Assembly: GCF_008795955.1 (NCBI RefSeq)
Contig: NZ_VMHN01000001.1
Span: forward strand, 124,001-188,000
Length of the DNA: 64,000 nt
Reading direction: 5' to 3'
Source: Marinobacter denitrificans
GTDB taxonomy: Bacteria > Pseudomonadota > Gammaproteobacteria > Pseudomonadales > Oleiphilaceae
Each line of letters begins with the position of its first letter. Position 1 is the first letter of the stretch. The notes below the pieces were generated by a model. The model did not search any database, had not been told where the DNA came from, and saw only the letters and a list, made by a program, of their open reading frames with translations. The position numbers and the translations under genes were made by a program. Shown piece by piece: positions 18,939 to 29,047 of the stretch.

Positions 18939-20888
18939 TCAGTCATTACTCGGATTGAACAGCGACTCTTTCGTAGGTGGTCTCTCGGGGTCAGGCAGCC
19001 CCAGCTTGCGCCGCACCCCGAGATTGATCTCCCACAGGCTCTGGAACTTCTTATCCGTAGCGGCGATCGACTCAGCCTTGCCAAGCATGATGGTAGGCCG
19101 CAGGAACACCAGCAGATTACGCTTCACCCGACGCTCCGACTCCGACGAGAACAGACGGCCGAGCACGGGAATATCCCCCAGCAGCGGCACCTTGCTCTTG
19201 TTGATCTGAAGGTCGTCCGTCGTCAGACCGCCAAGAACAATCGTTTCTCCATCATCTGCCAGCACAGTGGTCTTGATTTCACGCTTGTTGGTAATGATGT
19301 CCGAAGCTGACTCCACGCTATCGCCAATGTTCTCGGTGGTCTGCTCTACCACAAGACGCACCAGGCCGTCTGCGCTGATGGTGGGCGTCACCTTCAGGGT
19401 CAGGCCGATATCCCGGCGCTCGATGGTGGTAAAGGGATTCGTGGTGCCGTCACCGGTGACGGTGGATTGTCCGGTACGGAAAGGTACGTTCTGACCGACG
19501 ATGATTTCAGATTCCTGGTTATCCAGAGTAATGATGCTCGGCGTCGACAGCAGGTTTGCTGCGGCGGAGGTCGACAGCGCCTGCAGCAGGATACCCCAGG
19601 AAATTCCGTCCTCATTACGTTGACCAGCCCCGAGGGTAATGCCCCCCGTGGCGGGCTCGATCAGTGAGTCTGTCAGGATGGCGCCAAGTACATCCCCCAG
19701 GCTACGGCCAACGTTGTTGAAATTGGTTCCGGCCACCGGGGTGGACTCACCCGATTCGTCCCCAACCGCAAGCTGAACCCCAAGGTCCTGACCCAGCTCG
19801 TCGCTGATCTCGACAATGGCCGCTTCGATCATCACCTGGGCACGTCGTACGTCCAGGGCCTGCACGATCTGCTCGGCTTCCTGCATCATGGAGGGTTCGC
19901 CACGCACCACCAGGGCGTTAAGCCCCTCATCGGCGAAAACAGCAAAGCCCGAGTTGCGGCTGCTGCCAGAGCTACTACCCGCCGAGCCATTCGAGCCGGA
20001 AGATTCTTTGGCCAACTCCCCCATCACACCTTTCAGAATTTCCGTCAGGTTTTCCGCATCCGCATGGCTCAGGCGAATGACCTTGGTGGTGCCGCCGGTG
20101 GCAGAGGGCTGGTCAAGCTTGGTGATCAGTGAACGCATCTTGTCGCGGAAAGTCTCGTCGCCGCGAAGAATCAGCCGATTACTGCGCTCGTCCGCCGTGA
20201 CACTGTATTTGCGGGCGGCATTCTCACCGCCGCCCTGCCCGAGCTCATCCGGTGCCAGTTCCTGCAACAGTTCCACCATGTCGCCGACCCAGGCTTCCTC
20301 CAGCTGAATCACTTCCACTTCGTACTTCGAGGGACTGTCCAGCTCCCGGACAATTTGTTCAATGCGGCGGATATTCGACGAATGATCACTGACAATCAGG
20401 GCATTGGCTGCGGCAACGCCAGCCAGGTGGCCGTATTTTGCCACAAGCGGCCGCAGAATGGGCACCAGTTCCAGAGCGTTGGCGTTATCAATCTGGATGA
20501 CCCGGGTGATCAGTTGTTCCGAGGGCACCTGAGTAAACCGGTCAAGCGATTCAGCGGACTGTTTGGCATCCACCTGCTGCACCACCTTGATCACTTCCTC
20601 GCCGGGGATCGCCGTAAACCCGTGCACCTGAAGGACAGCAAGAAACAGATCGTAAATCTCATCCTTGTTCATGGGGGCGCTGGAAAGCACTGTGACCTTA
20701 CCCTTTACCCGCGGGTCCACCACGAAGCTGTAACCGGTAATGTCAGCCACCTGGGTGACAAACGCACGAATGTCGGCGTCTTTGAGGTTCAGCCGCCAGG
20801 TCTCATCCTGGCCGTAAGCGAGCGACATAAGGGGCAGCAACAGGGCCACAACGAAAGCCCGGAATAGATTGGATCTGTGGTTCAGCAT
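18939..20888 (-). CDS. gspD: Type II secretion system outer-membrane secretin GspD
   Basis: I choose the ATG at 20886-20888 because it gives a normal signal peptide (MLNHRSNLFRAF... ending SLAYGQ); an in-frame GTG at 20930 overlaps gspC. The 649-residue protein has the N0 domain (WRLNLKDADIRAFVTQVADITG), two or three N1-N3 repeats with the Ser/Gly-rich loop near residue 310, and the secretin core (VPFRTGQ, ETIVLGGL, VPLLGDIPVLGRLF). It forms the outer-membrane pore of the type II system. It ends the gspN-gspC-gspD unit. The remaining gsp genes are not in the window. Confidence 0.95.
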   Translation of the reverse strand: MLNHRSNLFRAFVVALLLPLMSLAYGQDETWRLNLKDADIRAFVTQVADITGYSFVVDPRVKGKVTVLSSAPMNKDEIYDLFLAVLQVHGFTAIPGEEVIKVVQQVDAKQSAESLDRFTQVPSEQLITRVIQIDNANALELVPILRPLVAKYGHLAGVAAANALIVSDHSSNIRRIEQIVRELDSPSKYEVEVIQLEEAWVGDMVELLQELAPDELGQGGGENAARKYSVTADERSNRLILRGDETFRDKMRSLITKLDQPSATGGTTKVIRLSHADAENLTEILKGVMGELAKESSGSNGSAGSSSGSSRNSGFAVFADEGLNALVVRGEPSMMQEAEQIVQALDVRRAQVMIEAAIVEISDELGQDLGVQLAVGDESGESTPVAGTNFNNVGRSLGDVLGAILTDSLIEPATGGITLGAGQRNEDGISWGILLQALSTSAAANLLSTPSIITLDNQESEIIVGQNVPFRTGQSTVTGDGTTNPFTTIERRDIGLTLKVTPTISADGLVRLVVEQTTENIGDSVESASDIITNKREIKTTVLADDGETIVLGGLTTDDLQINKSKVPLLGDIPVLGRLFSSESERRVKRNLLVFLRPTIMLGKAESIAATDKKFQSLWEINLGVRRKLGLPDPERPPTKESLFNPSND

Positions 20889-20920
20889 CTGGCGTTCTTG
20901 TCCTGTATTGTTAAATCCGT

Positions 20921-21775
20921 TCAGCGCCACTGTTCAGGTATGGCATAGCTTACGGTCAGAATGGATCCGTCCCGTTCAATTTCGATTTCAACTTGCGGCT
21001 CAGACCGCCAGTTCTCCAATAGCGCCGCATCCTGCTCAAGGTCGCCCAGGCGCTGGCCGTTGACGGCGGTAATCACGTCACCGGCCTTGAGGCTGACGGC
21101 ATTGAGCATGGCATTCGAGCCATCGTAAACATACCCCGAGCTGCCGTCATCGCCTGCCGGGCTGAGCCCATAAGGGGCAAGTGCCGCAACACCCTGGGAG
21201 TCAAGCTGTTCCCTGGCGTCACTCAGGAACTGTTCGGGCGAAGAGGTTACCGGATCTTCCTCAACATCCTCAACCAGGCCTGCTGGTATCTCATCATCAA
21301 AGGTCAGGCTTTCGTACTGGCCATTACGACGAATCAGGACCCGGCCAGGTTCCACCTCTGTAAGCTCTGCATTGCCGGGCAAAACGTCACCCACGCGATA
21401 ATGCTCTGTTACCCCATTGCTTCCCGCCACTATAGCACCGGAGTCTTCCGGGCGCTCTGCAACCAACACCCCCTCAAGCCGGAGATTAAGCCGGGTTTCC
21501 GGTGCCGAACGGCGAACCACTTCAGCCACTCGGGCTCCTTCTGCGGGCTGGCCGAACAACTGGTGGGCTGCCATGGGTTGCAGGCGGGCTGACGTGGCGG
21601 TGGCTGCGGAACCAGCCGCTGAAGCCGACGCCACAGAAACCGGGCGCTCGTCCCAGGCAATCAGCCACGTAGTCTGCGCCAACACCCAGGCAAGATAAAC
21701 GACCAGGCCAACCAGTAGAAGATTGGCCAGCACTCGCGGTAGTCGCTGGCCACCGATGGCTGTTGCCACAGCCAT
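20921..21775 (-). CDS. gspC: Type II secretion system protein GspC
   Basis: The 284-residue inner-membrane protein has a short cytoplasmic N-terminus, one membrane helix (LPRVLANLLLVGLVVYLAW), the HR domain that contacts GspD (LFGQ... LNLRLEGVLVAERPEDSGAIV, YRVGDVLPG) and a C-terminal PDZ domain (GYVYDGSNAMLNAVSLKAGDVITAVNGQ). It links the inner-membrane platform to the secretin. The ATG overlaps the gspN stop (TGATG), showing coupling; a GTG one codon upstream is an alternative. gspD follows 32 bases after its stop. Confidence 0.93.
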   Translation of the reverse strand: MAVATAIGGQRLPRVLANLLLVGLVVYLAWVLAQTTWLIAWDERPVSVASASAAGSAATATSARLQPMAAHQLFGQPAEGARVAEVVRRSAPETRLNLRLEGVLVAERPEDSGAIVAGSNGVTEHYRVGDVLPGNAELTEVEPGRVLIRRNGQYESLTFDDEIPAGLVEDVEEDPVTSSPEQFLSDAREQLDSQGVAALAPYGLSPAGDDGSSGYVYDGSNAMLNAVSLKAGDVITAVNGQRLGDLEQDAALLENWRSEPQVEIEIERDGSILTVSYAIPEQWR

Positions 21776-22569
21776 CACAGCGCGCCTCCCGGAATCAGCG
21801 GCTGCCTGACCCGGAATACCACATCGTCGGGGCTGGCCGAGTCCGGCCAGGGCTGGCCTGCCAGATCCACCATGCGTTTGTACACCCTTAAATCCATCAT
21901 GCCGTTCCAGCGTATTTCGGCATCAGCGGCGGGGCCACCACCACTTTCCGGTGCCACAACCAGCGCGACGCCATCAGCGGTACTGTCGAGGCTCGCTCGC
22001 ATGGGCGGGAAATCGGCCCGTCCGACGGTGTTACCCATAGGCCACGTGACTCTGCCGCCCGCCCATCGGCCAAGTCCATCAGCACCGGTGAGGCGCCCGT
22101 CCTCCCAGGACAGCACCAACTGATCGATGGTGACATCTCCTTCGATTACCGCGCCACCGCTACGACGGATCATATCCTCGAACTCGGCCACAGTCAGCTT
22201 GCCGCTTGCGTCAAGAGTACCGGCCCCTTGCCAGTTGAGATTAACACGGCCATTAACCGAGGATTGTGATGTCGCCAGTGAAAAACCAACCGGCACCGCC
22301 AACTCAGTCAGTGACGGGGCGCCAAGCTGCCAATCCAGCATGACAGGATAGCCGGCAACCACGGCACCAGCCGCGCCGGACCAGGCTTTACCGGAAACCT
22401 GCCTGACCTGGATTTCGGGTGGCAGCTGAATATGCGCCGAAGCCTGGTGCCATAGCCAACCGGCAGGGACAAGAACCACCAGCGCAACCAGATAGATCAG
22501 TACACCAGCAAGGGTTAGAAGGAAGATCTTGCCAGGTCTGAGAAAGGCTTTTGCAGGGGTTTCGCTCAT
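21775..22569 (-). CDS. gspN: Type II secretion system protein GspN
   Basis: The 264-residue protein has one N-terminal membrane helix (about residues 14-35) and a periplasmic beta-rich domain with WLWHQASA, VSGKAWSGAAGAVVAGYPVMLDWQLG and GRVNLNWQG, which fits the GspN family. GspN is an accessory part of the type II secretion apparatus and is missing from some systems. It is the first gene of gspN-gspC-gspD and overlaps gspC by one base. The groEL terminator lies just upstream and insulates the two units. Confidence 0.88.
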   Translation of the reverse strand: MSETPAKAFLRPGKIFLLTLAGVLIYLVALVVLVPAGWLWHQASAHIQLPPEIQVRQVSGKAWSGAAGAVVAGYPVMLDWQLGAPSLTELAVPVGFSLATSQSSVNGRVNLNWQGAGTLDASGKLTVAEFEDMIRRSGGAVIEGDVTIDQLVLSWEDGRLTGADGLGRWAGGRVTWPMGNTVGRADFPPMRASLDSTADGVALVVAPESGGGPAADAEIRWNGMMDLRVYKRMVDLAGQPWPDSASPDDVVFRVRQPLIPGGAL

Positions 22570-22642
22570 ACAGTGTCACAAAGATGAATGGCCGGTTGCC
22601 GAGTCTAGCAAAGCCATTTCGCAAGTTCATGACAAAAAAACA

Positions 22643-22680
22643 AAAAACCCCGCGTCAGTGTGAACCAACGCGGGGTTTTT
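22643..22680 (-). terminator. Rho-independent terminator of groESL
   Basis: AAAAACCCCGCGT (22643-22655) pairs with ACGCGGGGTTTTT (22668-22680). On the minus strand it is followed by a T-rich tail. It lies about 60 bases after the groEL stop and may act in both directions. Confidence 0.9.
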
Positions 22681-22737
22681 CATGGGTTGACGGGGCCATT
22701 TCTCAAAAAATGAGAAACAGTCCGGGTCAGGCCGGCA

Positions 22738-24408
<1,671 letters not shown>

Positions 24409-24454
24409 TTAAACCCAATTTGATCGTTCAATCGGATTGCTGCGTAACCGAGTT

Positions 24455-24742
24455 TTACTCGAGAACGCCGAAAATGTCGTTTTCGCTCATGATGAGCAGG
24501 TCTTCGCCGTCAACTTTCACGGTATTACCGGCGTACTGGCCAAAGACCACGGTGTCACCAACCTTGACCGCCAATGCGCGGGTTTCGCCATTGTCGAGAA
24601 TACGGCCATTACCTACGGCGATAACTTCACCCTGGGAAGGCTTCTCCTTGGCATTACCCGGCAGTACGATGCCACCAGCTGTTTTCTCTTCTTCTTCCTT
24701 ACGGCGCACGACAACACGATCGTGTAGCGGACGTATTTTCAT
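24455..24742 (-). CDS. groES: Co-chaperonin GroES
   Basis: The 95-residue protein begins [27 protein letters not shown], with the mobile loop that docks on GroEL, and ends with the conserved [10 protein letters not shown]. It caps the GroEL chamber. It leads the operon, which has a sigma-32-like promoter at 24858-24884 and a leader of about 110 nt with a stable hairpin. Confidence 0.99.
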   Translation of the reverse strand: MKIRPLHDRVVVRRKEEEEKTAGGIVLPGNAKEKPSQGEVIAVGNGRILDNGETRALAVKVGDTVVFGQYAGNTVKVDGEDLLIMSENDIFGVLE

Positions 24743-24787
24743 TGCTCGATATCTCCAATGTCAGGTTAGGTTTGGCAATGATGGTTG

Positions 24788-24809
24788 CGTTAAAAGCCGG
24801 GGCTTTTAA
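24788..24809 (-). promoter_or_regulatory. Hairpin in the groES leader
   Basis: GTTAAAAGCC pairs with GGCTTTTAAC across a two-base centre (22 bases in all). It lies about 45 bases upstream of the groES ATG and downstream of the predicted heat-shock promoter. It is not a CIRCE element, whose arms are TTAGCACTC and GAGTGCTAA. A role in leader stability or translation is possible. Confidence 0.6.
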
Positions 24810-24857
24810 CCAACTGTTTTACAGCGGTTATTAGCCCGCAGCGAACTTGTGAGACCT

Positions 24858-24884
24858 ATGTGGGGGTGGCACATTCGTTTTCAA
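24858..24884 (-). promoter_or_regulatory. Sigma-32-type heat-shock promoter of groESL
   Basis: On the minus strand TTGAAA (24879-24884) is followed, after 13 bases, by CCCCACAT (24858-24865). The sigma-32 consensus is CTTGAA, 13-15 bases, CCCCATNT. It lies immediately after the fxsA stop, upstream of groES. Confidence 0.85.
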
Positions 24885-24903
24885 TAGTTGGCGAAAAAAA
24901 ATT

Positions 24904-25464
24904 TCACTTTTTTTTCGGTGAATCGTCATCATCGCGGTCCAGACGCTGATGATCGCGCTCAGTCTCATCCCGGTACTCCCCCTCGATGACGTCCTCGTTC
25001 CTGTCGAAGGGGTTCTGACGGCCGAACGGGCTCTCGCGGCCACCGAAAGGCCCCTGCCCCTCGAAAGGTCCACGTTGCCCGGCGGTAAAGGTGAAACTGC
25101 TGCCCCGGCCTGCCACAACCATGCGCTTGAGTGCCTGTGCGGCGAGCCAGTGACGGGAACCGGGAATCAGGCACAAAAAGCCGATCGTGTCGGTGACAAA
25201 GCCTGGCGTAAGTAACAGGGCACCGCCCACAGCCAGGATCAGGCCTTCGGCCACTTCCTTCGCTGGCAGCTCACCACTATTGAGTCGCTGGTTGGCCTTC
25301 AGCAAGGTGGCAAGCCCCTGCTGTCTCAGGAGGGCGGCGCCGATGACCGCCGTCAGCAATACCAGACCCACGGTATTGAGGGCACCGATGAGGGTTCCCA
25401 CCTTGATCAGAATCGTCATTTCGACGATGGGCATTACAATGAACAGAAAGAGAAAAACGCCCAA
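24904..25464 (-). CDS. fxsA: FxsA family membrane protein
   Basis: The 186-residue protein begins at a TTG (25464) with GGGAGG five to six bases upstream. It has the FxsA pattern: helix 1 with the E of MPIVEMTILIKVG, helix 2 NTVGLVLLTAVIGAALLRQQG, then ILAVGGALLLTPGFVTDTIGFLCLIPG. The C-terminus is a polar tail rich in Gly, Phe, Arg and Asp. In E. coli, FxsA modulates exclusion of phage T7 by the F plasmid; its normal role is unknown. fxsA next to groES is also seen in enterobacteria, supporting the call. Confidence 0.9.
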   Translation of the reverse strand: MGVFLFLFIVMPIVEMTILIKVGTLIGALNTVGLVLLTAVIGAALLRQQGLATLLKANQRLNSGELPAKEVAEGLILAVGGALLLTPGFVTDTIGFLCLIPGSRHWLAAQALKRMVVAGRGSSFTFTAGQRGPFEGQGPFGGRESPFGRQNPFDRNEDVIEGEYRDETERDHQRLDRDDDDSPKKK

Positions 25465-25560
25465 AAGAGCCTCCCGGGATGCACTGTGTCTGGTAGCGGC
25501 GGCGGTAATAAGCTCTGGTATACTCGCCTCGCTTGTTCATTCATTACCTTAGGGCGAAAC

Positions 25561-26322
25561 ATGAAACTTCAAGATTCCGTGATTGCAATTACCGGTGGAG
25601 GCCAGGGCCTGGGCCGTGCCATGGCAGAATACCTGGCCGCCAGAGGCGCCCGCCTGGCCCTGATCGACCTGATGCCGGAGAAACTGGCCGAAGCAGCCGA
25701 AGCCTGTAAAAAAGCCGGAGGCGAGGCCAAAACCTACGTCTGCAACGTGGCGAAGGAAGAAGAGGTGGAGCAAACCTTCGCAGCCATCGTGGCCGACTTC
25801 GGGCACCTCAACGGCCTGATCAATAACGCCGGCATCCTGCGGGATGGCCTGATGGTGAAGGTAAAGGATGGGCAGGTTGAAAAGCGCATGGAACTGTCCC
25901 AGTGGCAGGCAGTCATTGATGTGAATCTGACCGGCGTCTTTTTGTGCGGCCGTGAGGCGTCCACGCAGATGATCAAGAATGGTGACCAGGGTGTGATCAT
26001 CAACATCGCGTCTATTTCCCGCGCAGGCAACATGGGCCAGAGCAACTACTCTGCTGCCAAGGCTGGCGTTTCAGCATTGGTTCCTGTCTGGGCCAAAGAG
26101 CTCGCCCGATACGGCATCCGTTGCATGGGCATTGCCCCGGGTTTTATCGAAACCGAAATGACCGCTTCAATGAAACCGGAAGCACTGGATAAAATGACCG
26201 CTGGCATTCCTCTGAAGCGTATGGGTAAGCCGGAAGAGATTGCCTCTGCTGCGGCTTTTATCTTCGAGAACGACTACCTCTCCGGGCGCATGATTGAGGT
26301 TGATGGGGCGCTTCGGCTGTAG
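25561..26322 (+). CDS. SDR family oxidoreductase (FabG-like)
   Basis: The ATG at 25561 follows AGGGCGAAAC and gives a 253-residue short-chain dehydrogenase. Motifs are the cofactor loop TGGGQGLG (residues 11-18), NNAG, catalytic Ser of NIASISRAG, and YSAAK with Tyr and Lys. The C-terminus (YLSGRMIEVDGALRL) is typical of 3-oxoacyl-ACP reductases and related enzymes. It reduces a keto group or oxidises an alcohol with NAD(P)H. It stands alone and no fatty acid synthesis genes are adjacent, so a specialised substrate is likely. Confidence 0.88.
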   Translation: MKLQDSVIAITGGGQGLGRAMAEYLAARGARLALIDLMPEKLAEAAEACKKAGGEAKTYVCNVAKEEEVEQTFAAIVADFGHLNGLINNAGILRDGLMVKVKDGQVEKRMELSQWQAVIDVNLTGVFLCGREASTQMIKNGDQGVIINIASISRAGNMGQSNYSAAKAGVSALVPVWAKELARYGIRCMGIAPGFIETEMTASMKPEALDKMTAGIPLKRMGKPEEIASAAAFIFENDYLSGRMIEVDGALRL

Positions 26323-26367
26323 GCTTTCAGGTTTGCCTCCTAGCCTGAGGGGTTTGGGGGCTGGCTA

Positions 26368-26450
26368 GGGGGTGGCGGTATTTTTTCTTTGGAAAAAGAA
26401 CTCGCTTCGCTCAGACATCTTTTTCTGGCAGAAAAAATACCGCCACCCCC
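26368..26450. repeat. Family II palindrome, copy a
   Basis: A perfect 20-bp stem (26368-26387 with 26431-26450) encloses a core with an inner AT-rich stem (GAAAAAGA, TCTTTTTC) and the loop motif CTCGCTTCGCTCAGA. The core matches, in inverted orientation, the copies at 26873-26965 and 40421-40513. It lies between the SDR gene and the alkyltransferase-like gene, whose 3' ends converge. Confidence 0.92.
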
Positions 26451-26509
26451 CACCCGACTGAACCTTTGGTGGGATCGCTAAATAGATTTATCCAAAACAC
26501 CGTTAACGG

Positions 26510-26821
26510 TTACGGGCGCCACTGGTACTGTTTCATCGAAATCCTGCCATCGACAACCACGACCCCCTCCTCCCGTAGATTCTGGGCCTGCACCTCAAAT
26601 GCCACACTTCCGAGGGGGAATGCGATCTGCCCGTTGCTTCTGATCACGCGGTACCAGGGAATGGAGTGTCCTTCGGGGAGTTTCCCGAGGGCTTTTCCGA
26701 TGTACCGGGCCTGCCGGCCCAAGCCGGCCATGTGGGCGATCTGGCCGTAGCTGGCTACGCAGCCAGCGGGAATGGCGGCAACGACTTGCCAGATTTTCTG
26801 GTCCTTGGTGGGCTCTGTCAT
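26510..26821 (-). CDS. Alkyltransferase-like protein (ATL, MGMT family)
   Basis: The 103-residue protein is the DNA-binding half of the O6-alkylguanine transferase family: IPAGCVASYGQIAHMAGLGRQARYIGKAL holds the helix-turn-helix and Tyr/Arg flipping residues. In place of the catalytic PCHR it has PWYRV, so it cannot accept alkyl groups. ATL proteins bind O6-alkylguanine and hand the lesion to nucleotide excision repair. The gene is flanked on both sides by family II palindromes in opposite orientation. Confidence 0.92.
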   Translation of the reverse strand: MTEPTKDQKIWQVVAAIPAGCVASYGQIAHMAGLGRQARYIGKALGKLPEGHSIPWYRVIRSNGQIAFPLGSVAFEVQAQNLREEGVVVVDGRISMKQYQWRP

Positions 26822-26872
26822 GGGGTTGGTTCGAGTTTGTATCGTTCAAGAGGTCCAATCAGGAGTTCGATC

Positions 26873-26965
26873 GGCCCGGTGGTGGGGGTACCTTTTCCGC
26901 CAGAAAAAGGTGTCTGAGCGAAGCGAGTTCTTTTTCCAAGGAAAAGGTACCCCCACCCCCGGGCC
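26873..26965. repeat. Family II palindrome, copy b
   Basis: A 26-bp stem with one mismatch (26873-26898 with 26940-26965) encloses the conserved core with GAGCGAAGCGAG. Several stem bases differ from copy a on both arms at once, which keeps pairing. It lies between the ATL start and the AmpG-type permease stop. Confidence 0.92.
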
Positions 26966-26992
26966 AGCCGTCGAAACCGCAGGTCAAAGTGC

Positions 26993-28330
26993 CTAATCCA
27001 CCCTGCCGGGTTCGTCTTCGACTTCTTTATTGCGGGGCGCCAGGGCATCCAGGCGTTCGCCTTTGCTGATCATAAACCACGCCAGCAGTATAGCGGGGAT
27101 GCCCATCAGCCCGGCCACCAGGAAGAACTCCCCGTATCCAAAACCGGCTACCACTATGCCCGAGAAGCCGCCAATAAATTTGCCGGGCAGCGTCATCAGT
27201 GAGCTGAACAGTGCGTACTGTGTTGCCGTAAAGGCGGCGCTGGTCATGCTGGAGAGCCAGGCGATGAGCGCCACGTTGGCGATACCGCCGCTGAGGTTGT
27301 CGGCGCTGACCACCAGCGCCAGGGTGGCGAGATTCGGGGGGTATTGCGCCAGAACCACGAACAGCAGATTGGTGGATGCGGTCATGATGGCGCCCGTAAG
27401 CAGTATCTTGCGCACGCCATAGCGTACAACCAGCACACCACCCACCAGGGAGCCGGCGATGGTCATGAAGAAACCGAAAATCTTGGTGACGTCCGCCACC
27501 TGGGTTTTGGAGAAGCCCATAAAGTCCAGGTAGAAGGGGTTGGCCATAACGCCCATGGCGATATCCGATATGCGGTACACCGCCACCATCACCAGAATCA
27601 GAATCGCCAGTTCCTTGTAGCGCCGGAAGAAATCCAGGAACGGCCCGGCCACTGCTGCATAGAACCAGCCTATAAACCGCGCCAGCCGAGGGTTCAAGTG
27701 GGTGCGTTTACTGGCTTCGTGTTCGATTTTGTCGGCAATGTCCTGGGCCGCGGCAAAATGATTGACCGCCGGTTCCCGCACGATGATGACAGTCGCCATG
27801 CCCACGCCTACCAGCAACGCCATCACTTCGTAGGACACTTGCCAGGACCAGAACTCGGCCAGATACAAGGCTCCTGCCCCGGCTACAAGCAGCGCCAGAC
27901 GGTAGCCGAATATATAGGTCGCGGCCAAAGCCGCCTGCAGGCGTTCCTCGGCGATCTCGATCCGGTAGGCGTCAATCGCCACATCCTGGGTGGCAGAAGA
28001 GAAGGCGACCAACAAGCCACAGAACGCCATTATTTCCGGCGCAACCGTGGCATCAACATGGGCCATCAGGTAAAGACCGGTAGCAATGCCCGCCTGAGCC
28101 AGTAATATCCAACTGCGGCGTTTGCCCAGGAGCTTGTCAAGAAGCGGCAGCTTCACCCGGTCTACCACCGGGGCCCAGAACACCTTGATCGAGTAGGTAA
28201 TACCCAGCCAGCTGAAAAACCCGATGGTGGCGGTTTCCACTCCGACATCGGCCAGCCGAGCGTTCAGTGTGGAAAACACCAGCAGAAAAGGCAGGCCTGC
28301 GGAAAAGCCCAGAAACAGGAGCGCAATCAC
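26993..28330 (-). CDS. AmpG-type MFS permease
   Basis: The 445-residue protein has about 12-14 hydrophobic segments and the AmpG-like N-terminal pattern ALLFLGFSAGLPFLLVFSTL with KVFWAPVVDRVKLP and KRRSWILLAQ, the loop 2-3 signature. AmpG imports GlcNAc-anhydroMurNAc peptides for cell-wall recycling. The start is uncertain. The listed GTG (28330) leaves out an upstream in-frame stretch (LLRETVYTYTRWQ) that looks like the usual AmpG N-terminus. That stretch is open back to a stop at 28397-28399 but contains no ATG, GTG or TTG; only CTG or ATC codons are available. It follows yajQ on the same strand. A second AmpG-like transporter elsewhere in the genome is possible. Confidence 0.85.
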   Translation of the reverse strand: MIALLFLGFSAGLPFLLVFSTLNARLADVGVETATIGFFSWLGITYSIKVFWAPVVDRVKLPLLDKLLGKRRSWILLAQAGIATGLYLMAHVDATVAPEIMAFCGLLVAFSSATQDVAIDAYRIEIAEERLQAALAATYIFGYRLALLVAGAGALYLAEFWSWQVSYEVMALLVGVGMATVIIVREPAVNHFAAAQDIADKIEHEASKRTHLNPRLARFIGWFYAAVAGPFLDFFRRYKELAILILVMVAVYRISDIAMGVMANPFYLDFMGFSKTQVADVTKIFGFFMTIAGSLVGGVLVVRYGVRKILLTGAIMTASTNLLFVVLAQYPPNLATLALVVSADNLSGGIANVALIAWLSSMTSAAFTATQYALFSSLMTLPGKFIGGFSGIVVAGFGYGEFFLVAGLMGIPAILLAWFMISKGERLDALAPRNKEVEDEPGRVD

Positions 28331-28408
28331 CTGCCAACGGGTGTAGGTGTATACGGTTTCCCTGAGCAGTGCCAGGTTGCTGCCGGATAAGATGGTTCAG
28401 CCCCCGAA

Positions 28409-28891
28409 TCAGTCGCGGAAATTGTTGAATTGCAGCGGTACGTCCAGCTCGGCTTCTTTCAGCAGGGCGATAGCGGTTTGCAGGTCGTCACGCTTTTTGC
28501 CTTTTACCCGCACCTTGTCACCCTCGATGCTGGTCTGGACCTTCAGCTTGGCGTCCTTGATCATCTTGACGATCTTCTTGGCCATGTCAGTCTCAATGCC
28601 CTGCTTGAGTTGCAGGTGCTGCTTCACCAGTTTGCCGGACTTGCTCTCACCATTCTCAGACAGCGCCCGGGCATCGATATTACGTTTGGCAAAAGCCATT
28701 CTCAGCATGTCCATCAGCTGTTCCAGCTGGAACTCCTGCTCGGCGCTGATGGTAATGCCCTTGTCGTCCAGCTCGATGTCCGCTTCCACGTTCTTGAAGT
28801 CCCAGCGATTACCCAACTCGCGTTTGGCCTGGTCTACGGCATTGGTCACTTCGTGCATGTCGATTTCAGAAACTATGTCAAAAGAAGGCAT
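28409..28891 (-). CDS. yajQ: YajQ family c-di-GMP/nucleotide-binding protein
   Basis: The 160-residue protein shows the YajQ pattern: [33 protein letters not shown], two ferredoxin-like halves, and the C-terminal [36 protein letters not shown] Xanthomonas homologue binds c-di-GMP and acts on transcription; in E. coli the protein binds tRNA or nucleotides weakly. Given the many c-di-GMP enzymes in this window the link is plausible. The AmpG-type gene follows on the same strand. Confidence 0.95.
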   Translation of the reverse strand: MPSFDIVSEIDMHEVTNAVDQAKRELGNRWDFKNVEADIELDDKGITISAEQEFQLEQLMDMLRMAFAKRNIDARALSENGESKSGKLVKQHLQLKQGIETDMAKKIVKMIKDAKLKVQTSIEGDKVRVKGKKRDDLQTAIALLKEAELDVPLQFNNFRD

Positions 28892-29047
28892 GGTGGGTTC
28901 TCACTTTTTACAATTATCCGCGTCAGGGCACGCGCAAAACGCTATACTGGAGCCCTTCTGGTTGCACTCTGGTTTGCAAGGTGCCAAAGCATACCAAGAC
29001 CGGGGCGGCACCGCATCTGACAATGGACTGGTGAGTAGTAGATAACA

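Noticed and set aside
24788..24809. A CIRCE operator upstream of groES
   Set aside because: The palindrome does not contain the TTAGCACTC and GAGTGCTAA arms; sigma-32-type control fits better.
26368..26965. Terminal inverted repeats of an insertion sequence around the ATL gene
   Set aside because: No transposase is present, and each end is itself a complete palindrome, unlike IS ends.
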